Origin: JBOHNM01 sp050730675 | GTDB taxonomy: Bacteria; Planctomycetota; Phycisphaerae; Phycisphaerales; UBA1924 | Assembly: GCA_050730675.1 (NCBI GenBank) | Contig: JBOHNM010000004.1 | Location: 1 to 59,241 of the forward strand | Reading direction: 5' to 3' | DNA: 59,241 bases | In this document: one piece after another, positions 33,782 through 43,548 of the stretch | Layout of the letters: each line of letters starts with the position of its first letter | How positions within the stretch are numbered: the stretch's first letter is position 1 | Position numbers and translations under genes: made by a program | The notes under the pieces: model-generated | What the model saw: the letters and a program-made list of their open reading frames with translations, nothing else | Database searches by the model: none | What the model was told of the DNA's origin: nothing

Positions 33782-36700
33782 TCAAGACTGCGGTGCGGGT
33801 GATCCGGTAGGCGCGGTGCTGTTTGCCACCACGTCGCGCCAGGTGAAGGTGCGGTAGAGCGCCGGGAGAACAACCAGCGTCAGCAGCGTGCTGGAGATGA
33901 GGCCGCCGATGACGACGGTGGCGAGCGGCTTCTGCACCTCGGCGCCGGTGCCGCCGGCGAGGGCCATTGGCACAAAGCCGAGGGAAGCGACTAGCGCGGT
34001 CATCAGCACAGGGCGCAGGCGGACGAGGCACCCCTTGAGGATCGCGGCATCGCGGGCGAGACCTTCGCGACGGAGTTGGTTGATGAACGAGACCATCACC
34101 AGACCGTTGAGCACCGCGACGCCCGAGAGGGCGATGAACCCGACGGCGGCGGAAATCGAGAACGGCATGCCCCGCAACCACAGCGAGACAATTCCGCCGG
34201 TGAGCCCGAGTGGAACCGCGCTGAAGACCAGCAGCGCGTACTTGACGCTCTTGAAGGTCGAGAAGAGCAGCAGGAGAATCAGCAAGAAGCAGATGGGAAC
34301 GACGACGGTCAGCCGCTGCTTGGCCGCCACGAGATTCTCGAATTGCCCGCCCCAGACCAGCCATTGTCCCGGGGGCAGCGGTACCGACGCCATGCGCGAC
34401 TGGGCTTCCTGGACGAACGAGCCCAGGTCTCGCCCGCGGACGTTGCACTGGATCACGATTCGGCGCTTGCCGTTCTCGCGGCTGATTTGGTTGGCGCCCT
34501 CGGCCACGTCAATCCTGGCGACCTGTCCCAATGGGACGAAGCCCATTTCATCCGCGTTGGAGTCGAGGCCTGCAGTGCTGCGGCCGTTCCTGGTAACGAG
34601 CGTGGGCGACATTTCGTGCCCATCTGACTTGGGAAGGGGGATCGGGAGTCGTTCGAGGACATCGATTTTGCCGCGGAGCGCATCGGGGAGGCGCACGACG
34701 AGGTCGAAGCGCCGGTCCCCCTCGAAGACCTGGCCGGCCTCACGACCGCCCATCGCCACGGCCACGACCTCTTGCACATCGTGAACGGAGAGACCGTAGC
34801 GTGCGATTGCCGCGCGGTCGATGTCCACGGTCATCACCGGCAGACCCTCGGTCTGCTCGGCCTTGGCGTCGGCCGCGCCCGGAATGCTCTGGAGCACTGT
34901 GAGGATCTGCTGCGCCGACTTCTCCATCGAGTCGAAGTCGTCGCCGTAGACCTTGACCGCCACGTCGCCGCGGACTCCGGAGATCAGCTCATTGAAGCGC
35001 ATCTGGATCGGCTGGGTGAACTCGTAGTTGTTGCCCGGGACCGCCGCGAGTGTGAGCTGAATGAGCTGGATCAGTTTGCCCTTGTGGCCCTCGATCTTCG
35101 GCCCTTCGTGGGCGTGCGCCCCACCAGCGTGGCCGTGCCCGTCGTGACCGCCCGTGTGCGAGGCGAGTGCCTTCATTTCTGCCTGTTTCGCGACGATCGC
35201 CTTGTCCAGTTCGGCCTCGCTGCGCCACTGTTCGATCGGCTTGAAGATGATGAAGGTGTCGGAAACGTTCGGTGGCATCGGATCGGTGGCCATCTCGGCG
35301 GTGCCGGTCTTCGAGTAGACAAATGCCACTTCGGGGACGGACGAAACGGCCTTCTCCACCTCGAACTGCATCGACTGCGACTGGGTGATCCCGGTCGAGG
35401 CGATGCGCATGGCGTGCATCGCCAGGTCCTTTTCGTCCAGCGTCGGGACGAATTCCTGGCCGAGGCGAGTGAAGAGCAGTGCCGAAGCGACAAAGGCCAG
35501 GACCGCCGCCGCGACCACCGGCCAGCGGAATTTCATTGCCCCTTTCAGCACCGGCTCGTACGCGGCCTTGGCCCAGCGGACCAGGAACATTTCCTTCTCG
35601 GTAACTCTGCCGGTGATGAGGATCGCAACCATCGCGGGCACGAACGTGAGTGAAAGGATGAACGCCGCGACGAGGGCGAAGATGACCGTCATCGCCATCG
35701 GGTGGAACATCTTCCCCTCGACGCCGGTGAGCGCGAGGATTGGGAAGTAAACCGTCACGATGATCGCCTGGCCGTAGACCGAGGGCTGGATCATCTCTCT
35801 GGCGGCCAGCATCACCTCGTGCAGTCGTTCGTCGAGCGTGAGCAGGCGACCCTTGTGGTACTGGGCCTCGCCAAGGCGGCGCAGGCAGTTTTCGACGATG
35901 ATGACGGCGCCGTCAACGATCAGGCCGAAGTCGATCGCTCCGAGGGACATGAGGTTGCCGCTGACCTTGTTCTGGACCATCCCCGTGGCGGTCATGAGCA
36001 TGGAGAGTGGGATCGCCAGAGCGCAGATGAGCGCGGCACGCACGTTGCCGAGCAGCAGCAGGAGCACGACGATCACCAGCACCGCGCCCTCGAGCAGGTT
36101 GGTGCGGACGGTCGCGATGGTGGCATCGACCAGCTTGGTGCGGTTGAGCACGGTCTTGGCCTTGATCCCCGGAGGGAGCGAACGTTGCACTTCCGACATC
36201 TTGGCATCCACGCGCGCCGCCACGGTGCGGCTGTTGCCGCCCAAGAGCATGATGGCGGTCGCGACCACGACCTCCTCGCCGTTCTCGCTCGCTGAGCCCG
36301 TGCGGAGTTCCCGGCCGATTCCCACCCCGCCCCCGGGGATGCCCTCGGCGATGATGTCGCGGACGCGGATGGGGACTCCCCCACGGGATGTGATGACGAT
36401 CTCCTCGATCTGCTCGGGACGCTCGATCCGACCGGTTGCCCGCACCAAGTACGACTCACCTTTGTGCTCGATGTAACCCGCGCCGGTGGAAATGTTATTC
36501 TTTTCGACGGCGTCGATCACGTCTGCGAATGTCAGTCCGTAGGTCACCAGCTTCATCGGGTCGGGCTGGATGTGGTATTGCTTGACGTACCCGCCGATGG
36601 CCTCGACGCCGGCGACGTCCTTTACCCCTTTGAGCTGCGGGCGGATGATCCAGTCCTGGACCTCACGCAGATAGGCGGCGAGTTCCAGTTCATTGTCGAG

Positions 36701-37228
36701 TATGCGGCCCTCGGGGGTGAAGTACTCGCCCGGCTTCTGCCAGCCGGGCTTGCCCGGAGTGAACACTGCGCCGATGCCGCGGGGACGGTCGTACTCAACG
36801 GTGTACATGTAGATCTCGCCCAGTCCCGTGGCGATCGGACCCATGACGGGCTCGACCCCGGGCGGGAGGGATTCCTTCGCTTCGCCGAGGCGTTCGCTCA
36901 CCTGCTGGCGGGCGAAGTAGATGTTCACATCGTCGTCGAAGACCGCCGTGATCTGCGAGAATCCGTTGCGTGACAGCGATCGGGTGGATTGCAACCCGGG
37001 GATCCCGGCGAGCGCGTTCTCGATGGTGAAGGTGACCTGCTTCTCGACTTCCACGGGCGAGAGGCTCGGCGCAACGGCGTTGATCTGGACCTGGTTGTTG
37101 GTGATGTCGGGCACCGCATCGATGGGGAGCCGCTTGAGCGAATAGACGCCCACGGCCCCGACCATGACGGTGAGCAGCAGCACCAGCCACCGGTTCTTGA
37201 TCGAAAAATGCAGGACCGATTCGAGCAT
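33782..37228 (-). CDS. czcA: CzcA-type heavy-metal RND efflux pump
   Basis: A 1148-residue inner-membrane RND pump of the heavy-metal family. The fourth membrane helix carries the proton-relay acidic triad in the spacing known from CzcA: Asp433, Asp439 and Glu446 in AIDFGLIVDGAVIIVENC. CusA-type pumps for monovalent copper/silver lack this full triad, so a divalent cation (zinc, cobalt, cadmium or nickel) is the likelier substrate. An insertion at residues ~690-715 in the second periplasmic loop is very His-rich (HTGGHDGHGHAGGAHAHEG), making the protein about 100 residues longer than usual. It follows the adaptor gene by 61 bp. Confidence 0.93.
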   Translation of the reverse strand: MLESVLHFSIKNRWLVLLLTVMVGAVGVYSLKRLPIDAVPDITNNQVQINAVAPSLSPVEVEKQVTFTIENALAGIPGLQSTRSLSRNGFSQITAVFDDDVNIYFARQQVSERLGEAKESLPPGVEPVMGPIATGLGEIYMYTVEYDRPRGIGAVFTPGKPGWQKPGEYFTPEGRILDNELELAAYLREVQDWIIRPQLKGVKDVAGVEAIGGYVKQYHIQPDPMKLVTYGLTFADVIDAVEKNNISTGAGYIEHKGESYLVRATGRIERPEQIEEIVITSRGGVPIRVRDIIAEGIPGGGVGIGRELRTGSASENGEEVVVATAIMLLGGNSRTVAARVDAKMSEVQRSLPPGIKAKTVLNRTKLVDATIATVRTNLLEGAVLVIVVLLLLLGNVRAALICALAIPLSMLMTATGMVQNKVSGNLMSLGAIDFGLIVDGAVIIVENCLRRLGEAQYHKGRLLTLDERLHEVMLAAREMIQPSVYGQAIIVTVYFPILALTGVEGKMFHPMAMTVIFALVAAFILSLTFVPAMVAILITGRVTEKEMFLVRWAKAAYEPVLKGAMKFRWPVVAAAVLAFVASALLFTRLGQEFVPTLDEKDLAMHAMRIASTGITQSQSMQFEVEKAVSSVPEVAFVYSKTGTAEMATDPMPPNVSDTFIIFKPIEQWRSEAELDKAIVAKQAEMKALASHTGGHDGHGHAGGAHAHEGPKIEGHKGKLIQLIQLTLAAVPGNNYEFTQPIQMRFNELISGVRGDVAVKVYGDDFDSMEKSAQQILTVLQSIPGAADAKAEQTEGLPVMTVDIDRAAIARYGLSVHDVQEVVAVAMGGREAGQVFEGDRRFDLVVRLPDALRGKIDVLERLPIPLPKSDGHEMSPTLVTRNGRSTAGLDSNADEMGFVPLGQVARIDVAEGANQISRENGKRRIVIQCNVRGRDLGSFVQEAQSRMASVPLPPGQWLVWGGQFENLVAAKQRLTVVVPICFLLILLLLFSTFKSVKYALLVFSAVPLGLTGGIVSLWLRGMPFSISAAVGFIALSGVAVLNGLVMVSFINQLRREGLARDAAILKGCLVRLRPVLMTALVASLGFVPMALAGGTGAEVQKPLATVVIGGLISSTLLTLVVLPALYRTFTWRDVVANSTAPTGSPAPQS

Positions 37229-37289
37229 GGATTAAGGCTCCGGGGACGGGAAGCAAACAATGGTCGCGCGACTGAGATTCGTGGAGGTG

Positions 37290-38633
37290 TCAGTGCTCGT
37301 GGGCGGCGCCGGCTTTGCCCAACTCGGCCTTGAGGATGAAACTGCCCGCGACGACGAATTCCTCGCCTTCGACCAGCCCCGAGAGGATCGGGACAAGCCC
37401 ACCAACGGCCTTGCCGACGGTGATTGATCGCTTGGCGAAGGTATTGGGCTCGCTGCGAACGGGGACAAAGACCGCCGGCCCGCCTTCAACAGTCTGCACC
37501 GCCTCATCGGGGACCGCAACGGTCGGCGCGGGTTCCGGGTTGGCCGGATCGGTGGCGACGATTTCGACCTGAGCAAACATGCCCGGCTTGAGCGTGAGTG
37601 CGGCGGCTGGCACTTCGATCCGGACCTGGGCCGTGCGGGTGGCCGCATCGACCATCGGGGCCACGAAGGCGACCTGGCCCTCGAACTTCTTCGCACCGAT
37701 CGTCCCGGTGGTCACCCAGGCCTTGGCTCCGACAGCCACTTCGTGCAGGCGCGCGTCGGGAACATCGGCCTGAACCCAGAGCGTGGAGGTATCGGCCAGC
37801 ACCAGGAGTGCTTCACGGTCGGGGCTGACGAATTCGCCCAGCGTGACCTCGCGTTGCACGACCTGTCCATCGATCGGAGCGCGGACGGTGTAGCGGGGCG
37901 TAATCTCACCGGTTCGGGCAAGTTCTTCGATCGCCGCCTGTGACATGCCGAGCAGGTGAAGCCGGTTCTCCGCGGCAACGACCGCCGCCTCGGCTGCTTT
38001 CTGTGCTGCCTGCGCCACCTTGTACTCGGCTTCGCGTTTTTGCACCTCGGTGAGCGAGATTCCCTGCGACTGCTCGAAGAGGCCCTTGGCGCGATCCCAA
38101 GCGACCTTGGCCAGTTCCGCGGCGGGCACAGAGGTTTGAGCCGCGGTTCGTTTCTGCAGGAAGTCTGCCTGAGTCTCACCGAGTTCCGGGCTCTCCACCA
38201 CCAGCAGCACGTCGCCGTGCTTGACGGTGCCGCCGAGGCGGACGCTGATCTCGACGGCGCGGCCGCGCAGCGGCGATCCGACGTGGGCCATCGCCTCGGT
38301 GTTGAACACCACGCGGGCCGGCACGGTGATCGTGGGCCGGAGCGCCCAGAGCTGTGCGGGCTGGACCTTTACCCCGTAGCGATCGATGGCTTCGGCGGTC
38401 AGCTTGACTTCGTCGGTGTGCTCATCGCCGTGCGACCCTGCGACGTGGCCGTGGTTATGACCGTCTCCCGCCTGCGTTCCAGCGGCGGCATTGGGCTTGG
38501 CCCCGTGATCGTGACCATCACCCTCGGTGTGCTTCTTGCACCCGCCGAGAAGAGCCAGTGTTACGACGGACGCGGAGATTATCGGGGCATGGACACGGTT
38601 CAGAAGTGAGCAGCAAGCGTGCGTTGTGTTCAT
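37290..38633 (-). CDS. czcB: CzcB-type periplasmic adaptor (membrane fusion) lipoprotein
   Basis: A 447-residue adaptor that links the RND pump to the outer-membrane channel. The N-terminus (IISASVVTLALLGGC) ends in a lipobox with Cys32. Then comes a His-rich stretch (GDGHDHGAK and DGHNHGHVAGSHGDEH), followed by the barrel and hairpin: GSPLRGRAVEISVRLGGTVK (lipoyl-like half), a coiled coil (about 155-215), the second lipoyl half YTVRAPIDGQVVQREVTLGE, and a beta-barrel with LKPGMFAQVEIV. The C-terminus ends HEH. The His-rich N-terminus probably binds the exported metal. Confidence 0.92.
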   Translation of the reverse strand: MNTTHACCSLLNRVHAPIISASVVTLALLGGCKKHTEGDGHDHGAKPNAAAGTQAGDGHNHGHVAGSHGDEHTDEVKLTAEAIDRYGVKVQPAQLWALRPTITVPARVVFNTEAMAHVGSPLRGRAVEISVRLGGTVKHGDVLLVVESPELGETQADFLQKRTAAQTSVPAAELAKVAWDRAKGLFEQSQGISLTEVQKREAEYKVAQAAQKAAEAAVVAAENRLHLLGMSQAAIEELARTGEITPRYTVRAPIDGQVVQREVTLGEFVSPDREALLVLADTSTLWVQADVPDARLHEVAVGAKAWVTTGTIGAKKFEGQVAFVAPMVDAATRTAQVRIEVPAAALTLKPGMFAQVEIVATDPANPEPAPTVAVPDEAVQTVEGGPAVFVPVRSEPNTFAKRSITVGKAVGGLVPILSGLVEGEEFVVAGSFILKAELGKAGAAHEH

Positions 38634-38675
38634 GGGAAGTCTCGAAGTTCAGCGGTGGAGCAGCGATGGGCGGAA

Positions 38676-40121
38676 CTAGCGGGCTACGGGGGATTGCGCG
38701 TTGGCGGACCGCATGGCGGCTGCGGCGTCGGCGGAGGATTTCAGCGGGTCATTTACCGGCGGAAGCATGATGGTGCCGGGCATCAGCGATGAGGCGACGC
38801 CCGGACCGCCGACAGCGCGTTGAAGGCGGATGAGCGACGTCGCGGCCTGATGTTCGACCTCGATCGCCCTTGTCTGGGTCAGGCGCAAGTCCTGCTCGGC
38901 CAGGAATAGGACCGTTACATCGCTTTGCCCTGCGCGATACGCATCCTCCGCGAGTGTGCGGCGCTGCTGCTGGAGCGGGATCAATTCGCCGCGGATGCGG
39001 ACGAGATTCGCGTTGCTCGCGGCCATTGTCTGGTACGCGACGCGCACATCCTCGACAACTTTCCTGCGTGAGAGGGTCAACTCATGCCGCGCCTCGAGCT
39101 GTTCCGCGGTGATGCGCGATCGCTTGGCCTGTCCCATGTCGAAGATCGGCAGCGGTGTCGAAATCGATGGGCCTACGAAGAGCTTGTCGTCGCGCTGGGC
39201 ATCGATGCCGACGCTCGCACCCTCCCATGGCAACAAGCGTACCAGCGCCTCGTCGTCGCCAAGCGCCTTGAGTTTCCAGGTGATCGACTGGATCTCGGGC
39301 CGCTGTTGCAGCGCGGCGTCCACCCATCGCGCTTCCGACGGCAGTTCGGCGACCGGCGAATTCCACGAATCGAGCGACCACCCAGCGGCCGAGGACGGCT
39401 CACCGATCAAGCGAGCCAGACGAAGCCGCTCCTGCCGCTCCGAGAGCAAGGCCTGATCGATTTCGACTTGCAGCTCGATCCGCTGAGCATTGAGCGTGGC
39501 GACATCGCTCCGCGTCCCCTCGCCGGCGCCAAGCCTGGACTTGGCGACCGAGACGAGTCGCTCGAGAATCAGCATCCGTTCGCGGAGAATCGGCACGAGT
39601 GCGGCGGATGCCTGTGCTGCGGCGTATCGCTCCTGTACCTCGGCGACCACGTCGATCGCCACCGTGACCGAGTCGGACGCGGCCTGCCGGAGCCGGTTGT
39701 CGGCCGCGCTGGCGCGGTGCGGGATCTGCAAAGCTTGGATGAAGTCCTGCGCGAGCGACACTTCGAATTGCGGCTTGCCCGGTCCCCAGCGGAGAATCAC
39801 GTTGAGCACGGGGTTAGGCAAGAGCCGCGACTGGTCGGCGTCGGCGAGGGCGATGCGGACCCTCGCGAGTGCGGCCTGCAGGCCGGGGTCGGTGCTGACC
39901 GCGCGGCGCACAGCATCGGCCAGCGTGAGTGTGGCTCCGGCAGGGTCGGGCTCGTCAAGGGGGCCGCCCTCGGTGCGGAAGATAACTGCCTGATCAATTC
40001 CTGTGGCGTCGCCGACAAGCCGTTCGGCCGCGGGATCAGGCGACGAAACGGAGCACCCGCATGCGAAGAGCAACGCCAGGCAGCCAGGCAGGACGAATTG
40101 AGAAGTCGTGGACCGATGCAC
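38676..40121 (-). CDS. czcC: CzcC/TolC-type outer-membrane efflux lipoprotein
   Basis: A 481-residue outer-membrane channel. After the start, the segment FVLPGCLALLFACGCSV is a lipoprotein signal, with Cys after FACG or LFA. The mature part shows two OEP-type repeats: LTLADAVRRAVSTDPGLQAA with LLPNPVLNVILRWG in the first half and ELPSEARWVDAALQQRPEIQ with the helical hairpin TISTPLP-like GPSISTPLPIFDMGQAKRSR in the second. The GTG at 40121 is chosen as start because GGAGG lies 6 bp upstream; the ATG at 40199 lacks such a site and adds residues before the signal peptide. First gene of the efflux operon proper. Confidence 0.9.
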   Translation of the reverse strand: MHRSTTSQFVLPGCLALLFACGCSVSSPDPAAERLVGDATGIDQAVIFRTEGGPLDEPDPAGATLTLADAVRRAVSTDPGLQAALARVRIALADADQSRLLPNPVLNVILRWGPGKPQFEVSLAQDFIQALQIPHRASAADNRLRQAASDSVTVAIDVVAEVQERYAAAQASAALVPILRERMLILERLVSVAKSRLGAGEGTRSDVATLNAQRIELQVEIDQALLSERQERLRLARLIGEPSSAAGWSLDSWNSPVAELPSEARWVDAALQQRPEIQSITWKLKALGDDEALVRLLPWEGASVGIDAQRDDKLFVGPSISTPLPIFDMGQAKRSRITAEQLEARHELTLSRRKVVEDVRVAYQTMAASNANLVRIRGELIPLQQQRRTLAEDAYRAGQSDVTVLFLAEQDLRLTQTRAIEVEHQAATSLIRLQRAVGGPGVASSLMPGTIMLPPVNDPLKSSADAAAAMRSANAQSPVAR

Positions 40122-40217
40122 GGAACACCTCCAAGGCGGGTCGGCGCGATACCAACGCAGACAAAGCCACCGGGCGAAAACATCCGGGGAAACAGTCAAT
40201 TGCCTTTTGAGGACGGT

Positions 40218-40655
40218 CTAGATCAGCAGCGCGCAGTGGAGGCGCAGGAGCGAACTGGTCCGGCGCGGTGTGTCGGCCGTAGCCATGCGAGCGGGACGAA
40301 TTGCCACGCGCACCGGTAACACATCAACGGCCACGACGGCAACGGCGAGGTCCGGCGCGGGCACGCTGGTCCGTGAGATCTCGACGGTCATCGGCCAGCG
40401 TTCGCTCGAGCAATTGCACGGCGGTTCGCCCTGTCCCGCAGTCAAGGCAAGCACGGTTGAGTCGCTGGGCGCTGCTGGTGGCTGGTCAAACGCAGGACCG
40501 AAGCCGAGCTCGTCCGCCGAATCCGAATGCCGTTGGCCGTGCTCCTCGCCGTGGGCGGGGCAAAGGCTGCCGTACACCGCCGTGCAGCCGCAGACGTGCA
40601 TCCCCAGCACGATGAGTGCGGCGATGATGCAGCGGAATGGACGGTGGTGGAACAC
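40218..40655 (-). CDS. Small exported protein upstream of the efflux operon (tentative)
   Basis: A possible 145-residue exported protein. With a GTG start at 40655 it begins VFHHRPFRCIIAALIVLGMH and has a hydrophobic core followed by CGC, a possible lipobox. Further on is a His-containing stretch (CPAHGEEHGQRHSDSADE) like those in the other efflux proteins. The frame's first ATG (40688) lies inside the tRNA gene and is not credible. No clear ribosome binding site is visible. It lies 96 bp upstream of czcC and could be a metal-binding accessory protein, but the coding case is moderate. Confidence 0.45.
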   Translation of the reverse strand: MFHHRPFRCIIAALIVLGMHVCGCTAVYGSLCPAHGEEHGQRHSDSADELGFGPAFDQPPAAPSDSTVLALTAGQGEPPCNCSSERWPMTVEISRTSVPAPDLAVAVVAVDVLPVRVAIRPARMATADTPRRTSSLLRLHCALLI

Positions 40656-40658
40656 GAA

Positions 40659-40730
40659 AGCGGGCGACGAGATTCGAACTCGCAACATTCAGGATGGAAA
40701 CCTGACACTCTACCGTTGAGTTACGCCCGC
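40659..40730 (-). tRNA. tRNA-Gly (anticodon UCC)
   Basis: Read on the minus strand it folds fully. The acceptor GCGGGCG/CGCCCGC is perfect, the D arm is ACTC..GAGT, and the anticodon stem is TCAGG/CCTGA with loop TTTCCAT (anticodon TCC, glycine GGA codons). The T arm is GCGAG TTCGAAT CTCGT. The 3' CCA is not encoded; the discriminator base is U. Confidence 0.95.
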
Positions 40731-40899
40731 GGTTGCGGGGATGGTAGCGGAGGTCTGCGTCGGCGTCATGGCCCGGGCTTGCCTGGGGAATCCCGCGAGG
40801 GCGGGCGATGGCAGTACGTTTGTCGGTTGCCGGCGGTTCGGATCATCCGCCGAAGCCCAGTGGCACGGAATCGTCATCAGCCCGCGACATGTGCCGCGG

Positions 40900-41649
40900 T
40901 TACTGGGCCTTGGGCTTGAACATCCGGAAGAGCTTGGTCAGCGGGTCGTAATACTCGTCCACGACGCGTTCCTTGAGCGGGATGATCGCGTTGTCGGTGA
41001 TGGTGATGTGCTCGGGGCACACCTTGGTGCAGCACTTGGTGATGTTGCAGTACCCAAGACCGCCCTCGTCCTTCATCTGGCCCAGGCGATTCTCGGTATC
41101 GAGCGGGTGCATTTCCAAGGCGGCGGTGTAGACGAAGTGGCGCGGTCCGGCGAACTCGGGGTGCTTGTGGTGGTCGCGCAGGACGTGGCAGACGTCCTGG
41201 CAGAGGAAGCACTCGATGCATTTGCGGAATTCCTGCACGCGGTCCACGTCGGCCTGCTGCATGCGCCAGGTGCCGTCGGGCGCATCGGGGGGGCGGGGCT
41301 TGAACTTCTTGATCCGCTTCTTGACGTCGAAGTTCCACGACACGTCGGTCACCAGGTCGCGGATGAGCGGGAAGGTCTTGAGGGGCTCGACCGTTACGGT
41401 CTCGCCCGCGGGAAGCTGGTCCATCCGCGTCATGCACATCAGGCGTGGCTTGCCATTGATCTCCGCTGAGCACGAACCGCACTTGCCGGCCTTGCAGTTC
41501 CAGCGGCAGGCCAGGTCCGGCGCGGTCTCGGCCTGGATCTGATGGATAGCGTCGAGGACGACCATGCCCTCGGTGATATTCGTGGTGTAGTCCTTGAACT
41601 GGGCGTCCTGCTGGTCGCCGCGCCAGACTCGGAAGGTGGTGGGGGGCAT
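40900..41649 (-). CDS. sdhB: Succinate dehydrogenase iron-sulfur subunit
   Basis: A 249-residue iron-sulfur subunit. The [2Fe-2S] ligands are in RWNCKAGKCGSCSAEING with a later LMCMTR. The [4Fe-4S]/[3Fe-4S] ligands are in CIECFLCQDVCHVLRDHH and CNITKCCTKVCPEHI. It carries electrons from the flavoprotein to the membrane subunit. The start at 41649 (MPPTTFRVWRGD) aligns with family N-termini; an ATG at 41676 would add nine residues. It is the third gene of the sdhC-sdhA-sdhB order. Fumarate reductase is the alternative; gene order and the single membrane subunit do not decide it. Confidence 0.93.
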   Translation of the reverse strand: MPPTTFRVWRGDQQDAQFKDYTTNITEGMVVLDAIHQIQAETAPDLACRWNCKAGKCGSCSAEINGKPRLMCMTRMDQLPAGETVTVEPLKTFPLIRDLVTDVSWNFDVKKRIKKFKPRPPDAPDGTWRMQQADVDRVQEFRKCIECFLCQDVCHVLRDHHKHPEFAGPRHFVYTAALEMHPLDTENRLGQMKDEGGLGYCNITKCCTKVCPEHITITDNAIIPLKERVVDEYYDPLTKLFRMFKPKAQ

Positions 41650-41699
41650 GGTCGGTTCCGTGCGGCCCGGTGGCATCGGCCGCGGATGGTTGAATCAGG

Positions 41700-43535
41700 T
41701 TACTTGTTCTCTTCGATGACCTGTTGGAGTTCATTGGGGACCGGTCGGGTGGGCTGGCGGACGAGTTGCATCGCGCCGTCGATCCCCTTGCGGAGCACGA
41801 TGTTGAACTTCGAGCACTCGTCGCTCTTGGTCGGGTAGTCGTCGCGGAACTGGGCGCCGCGGCTTTCCTTGCGGTCGATCGCGGCGCGGGCCACAGCCTC
41901 GGAGACCGTGAGCAGGTTGCGCAGATCGATCGAGGTGTGCCAGCCGGGGTTGTACTCGCGGTGGCCATCGGCGGTCGCGTGCTTGGCGCGCTCCTGAAGC
42001 TTCTTCACGCCCTCGAGAGCCTTGAGCATCTCGGGCTCGGTGCGAACGATGCCGACGTTGTCCTGCATCATCGCCTGGAGCTCGCTTTGGATGGCGTACG
42101 GCGACTCACCGGTGGACCGCTCGAACGGGGCCAACGACTCGGCGATGGCACCCTCAATCTGGGCCTTGTTGAGCTGTCCTGCGCCCTGTTCCTTAGCAAA
42201 CTTCGCCGCGTATTCGCCGGCCCGCTGGCCGAAGACGACCAGGTCCGACAGTGAATTGCCGCCGAGGCGGTTGGCCCCGTGCAGGCCCGCGGCGACCTCG
42301 CCCGCGGCGAAGAGTCCCGGGACCGTGGACATCTGGGTATCGCCATCCACTTTCACCCCGCCCATGACGTAGTGCGTCGTAGGGCCGACTTCCATCGGCG
42401 TGGTGGTGATATCGAGGCCCGCCAGTGTGATGAACTGGTGGTACATCGACGGGAGCTTCTTCTTGATGTACTCGGCGTCGATGGTCTTGCCGTCAGCGTC
42501 CTTCTGGCCGCGCGTCCATGCGACATCGAGAAACACGCCGCCGTGCGGCGAGCCGCGGCCGGCCTTGACCTCACGGTTGATGCAGCGTGCAACGTGGTCA
42601 CGGGTGAGAAGTTCTGGGGGACGACGGGCAGATTTGTCACCGGTGACGTAGCGCCAGCCTTCCTCTTCGTTGTCGGCGGTGGATGACTTGTAGTTGTCGG
42701 GGATGTCATCGAACATGAACCGCTTGCCCTGATTGTTGCGCAGGACACCGCCCTCGCCGCGGACACCCTCGGTGACCAAGATGCCCTTGACGCTCGGCGG
42801 CCAGACCATCCCGGTGGGGTGGAACTGGACGAATTCCATGTCCATGAGATCCGCGCCGACGCGATAGGCCAGAGCCTGACCGTCGCCGGTGTATTCCCAG
42901 GAATTGGACGTAACGCGGAAGGCACGCCCGATGCCGCCGGTCGCAAGGATCACGGCCTTGGCGTGCCAGACGCGGAAGCGGCCGCGCTCGCGGTCATAGC
43001 CGACGGCGCCGACGACGCGGCCGCCGTCAGTGAGCAGGTCGATGACCGTCATCTCCATGAACACTTCCATCCCCGAGTGGATGCCGTGGTCTTGGAGCGT
43101 GCGGATCATCTCGAGCCCGGTGCGGTCGCCGACGTGGGCGAGTCGCGGGTAGCGGTGGCCGCCGAAGTTACGCTGCAGAATGCGTCCGTCCTTGGTGCGG
43201 TCGAAGACAGCACCCCATGCTTCAAGCTCGCGGACGCGGGCCGGAGCTTCCTTGGCGTGCAGTTCGGCCATGCGCCAGTTGTTGAGATATTGACCACCCC
43301 GCATCGTGTCGGCGAAGTGCACCTTCCAGCTATCGCGGTCGTCAACGTTGGCCATGGCGGCGGCCATTCCGCCCTCGGCCATCACGGTGTGGGCCTTGCC
43401 CAGGAGCGACTTGCAGATGACGGCGGTCTTGCAACCCGCCGCGGAAGCCTCGATGGCGGCGCGGAGGCCCGCCCCGCCGGCGCCGATCACCAGCACGTCA
43501 TGCTCGTGTTGAATCCACTCGCCGATGCTTGCCAT
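41700..43535 (-). CDS. sdhA: Succinate dehydrogenase flavoprotein subunit
   Basis: A 611-residue flavoprotein that oxidises succinate to fumarate. FAD-binding: HDVLVIGAGGAGLRAAIEA at the N-terminus; the covalent-FAD His region is GKAHTVMAEGGMAAAM. Catalytic region: FVQFHPTGMVWPP and the later VGPTTHYVMGGVKVDGDT, with GLHGANRLGGNSLSDLVVFG in the FAD domain. Length is typical. The start at 43535 (MASIGEWIQHEHD) has AGAGGA about 9 bp upstream. It begins 14 bp after the sdhC stop codon. Confidence 0.95.
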   Translation of the reverse strand: MASIGEWIQHEHDVLVIGAGGAGLRAAIEASAAGCKTAVICKSLLGKAHTVMAEGGMAAAMANVDDRDSWKVHFADTMRGGQYLNNWRMAELHAKEAPARVRELEAWGAVFDRTKDGRILQRNFGGHRYPRLAHVGDRTGLEMIRTLQDHGIHSGMEVFMEMTVIDLLTDGGRVVGAVGYDRERGRFRVWHAKAVILATGGIGRAFRVTSNSWEYTGDGQALAYRVGADLMDMEFVQFHPTGMVWPPSVKGILVTEGVRGEGGVLRNNQGKRFMFDDIPDNYKSSTADNEEEGWRYVTGDKSARRPPELLTRDHVARCINREVKAGRGSPHGGVFLDVAWTRGQKDADGKTIDAEYIKKKLPSMYHQFITLAGLDITTTPMEVGPTTHYVMGGVKVDGDTQMSTVPGLFAAGEVAAGLHGANRLGGNSLSDLVVFGQRAGEYAAKFAKEQGAGQLNKAQIEGAIAESLAPFERSTGESPYAIQSELQAMMQDNVGIVRTEPEMLKALEGVKKLQERAKHATADGHREYNPGWHTSIDLRNLLTVSEAVARAAIDRKESRGAQFRDDYPTKSDECSKFNIVLRKGIDGAMQLVRQPTRPVPNELQQVIEENK

Positions 43536-43548
43536 GCCCGAAGTCCTC

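Noticed and set aside
40659..40730. tRNA-Gly as an attachment site for an efflux island
   Set aside because: The efflux operon lies next to the tRNA, but no copy of its 3' end is found on the far side (33.3-33.5 kb), and no integrase is present.
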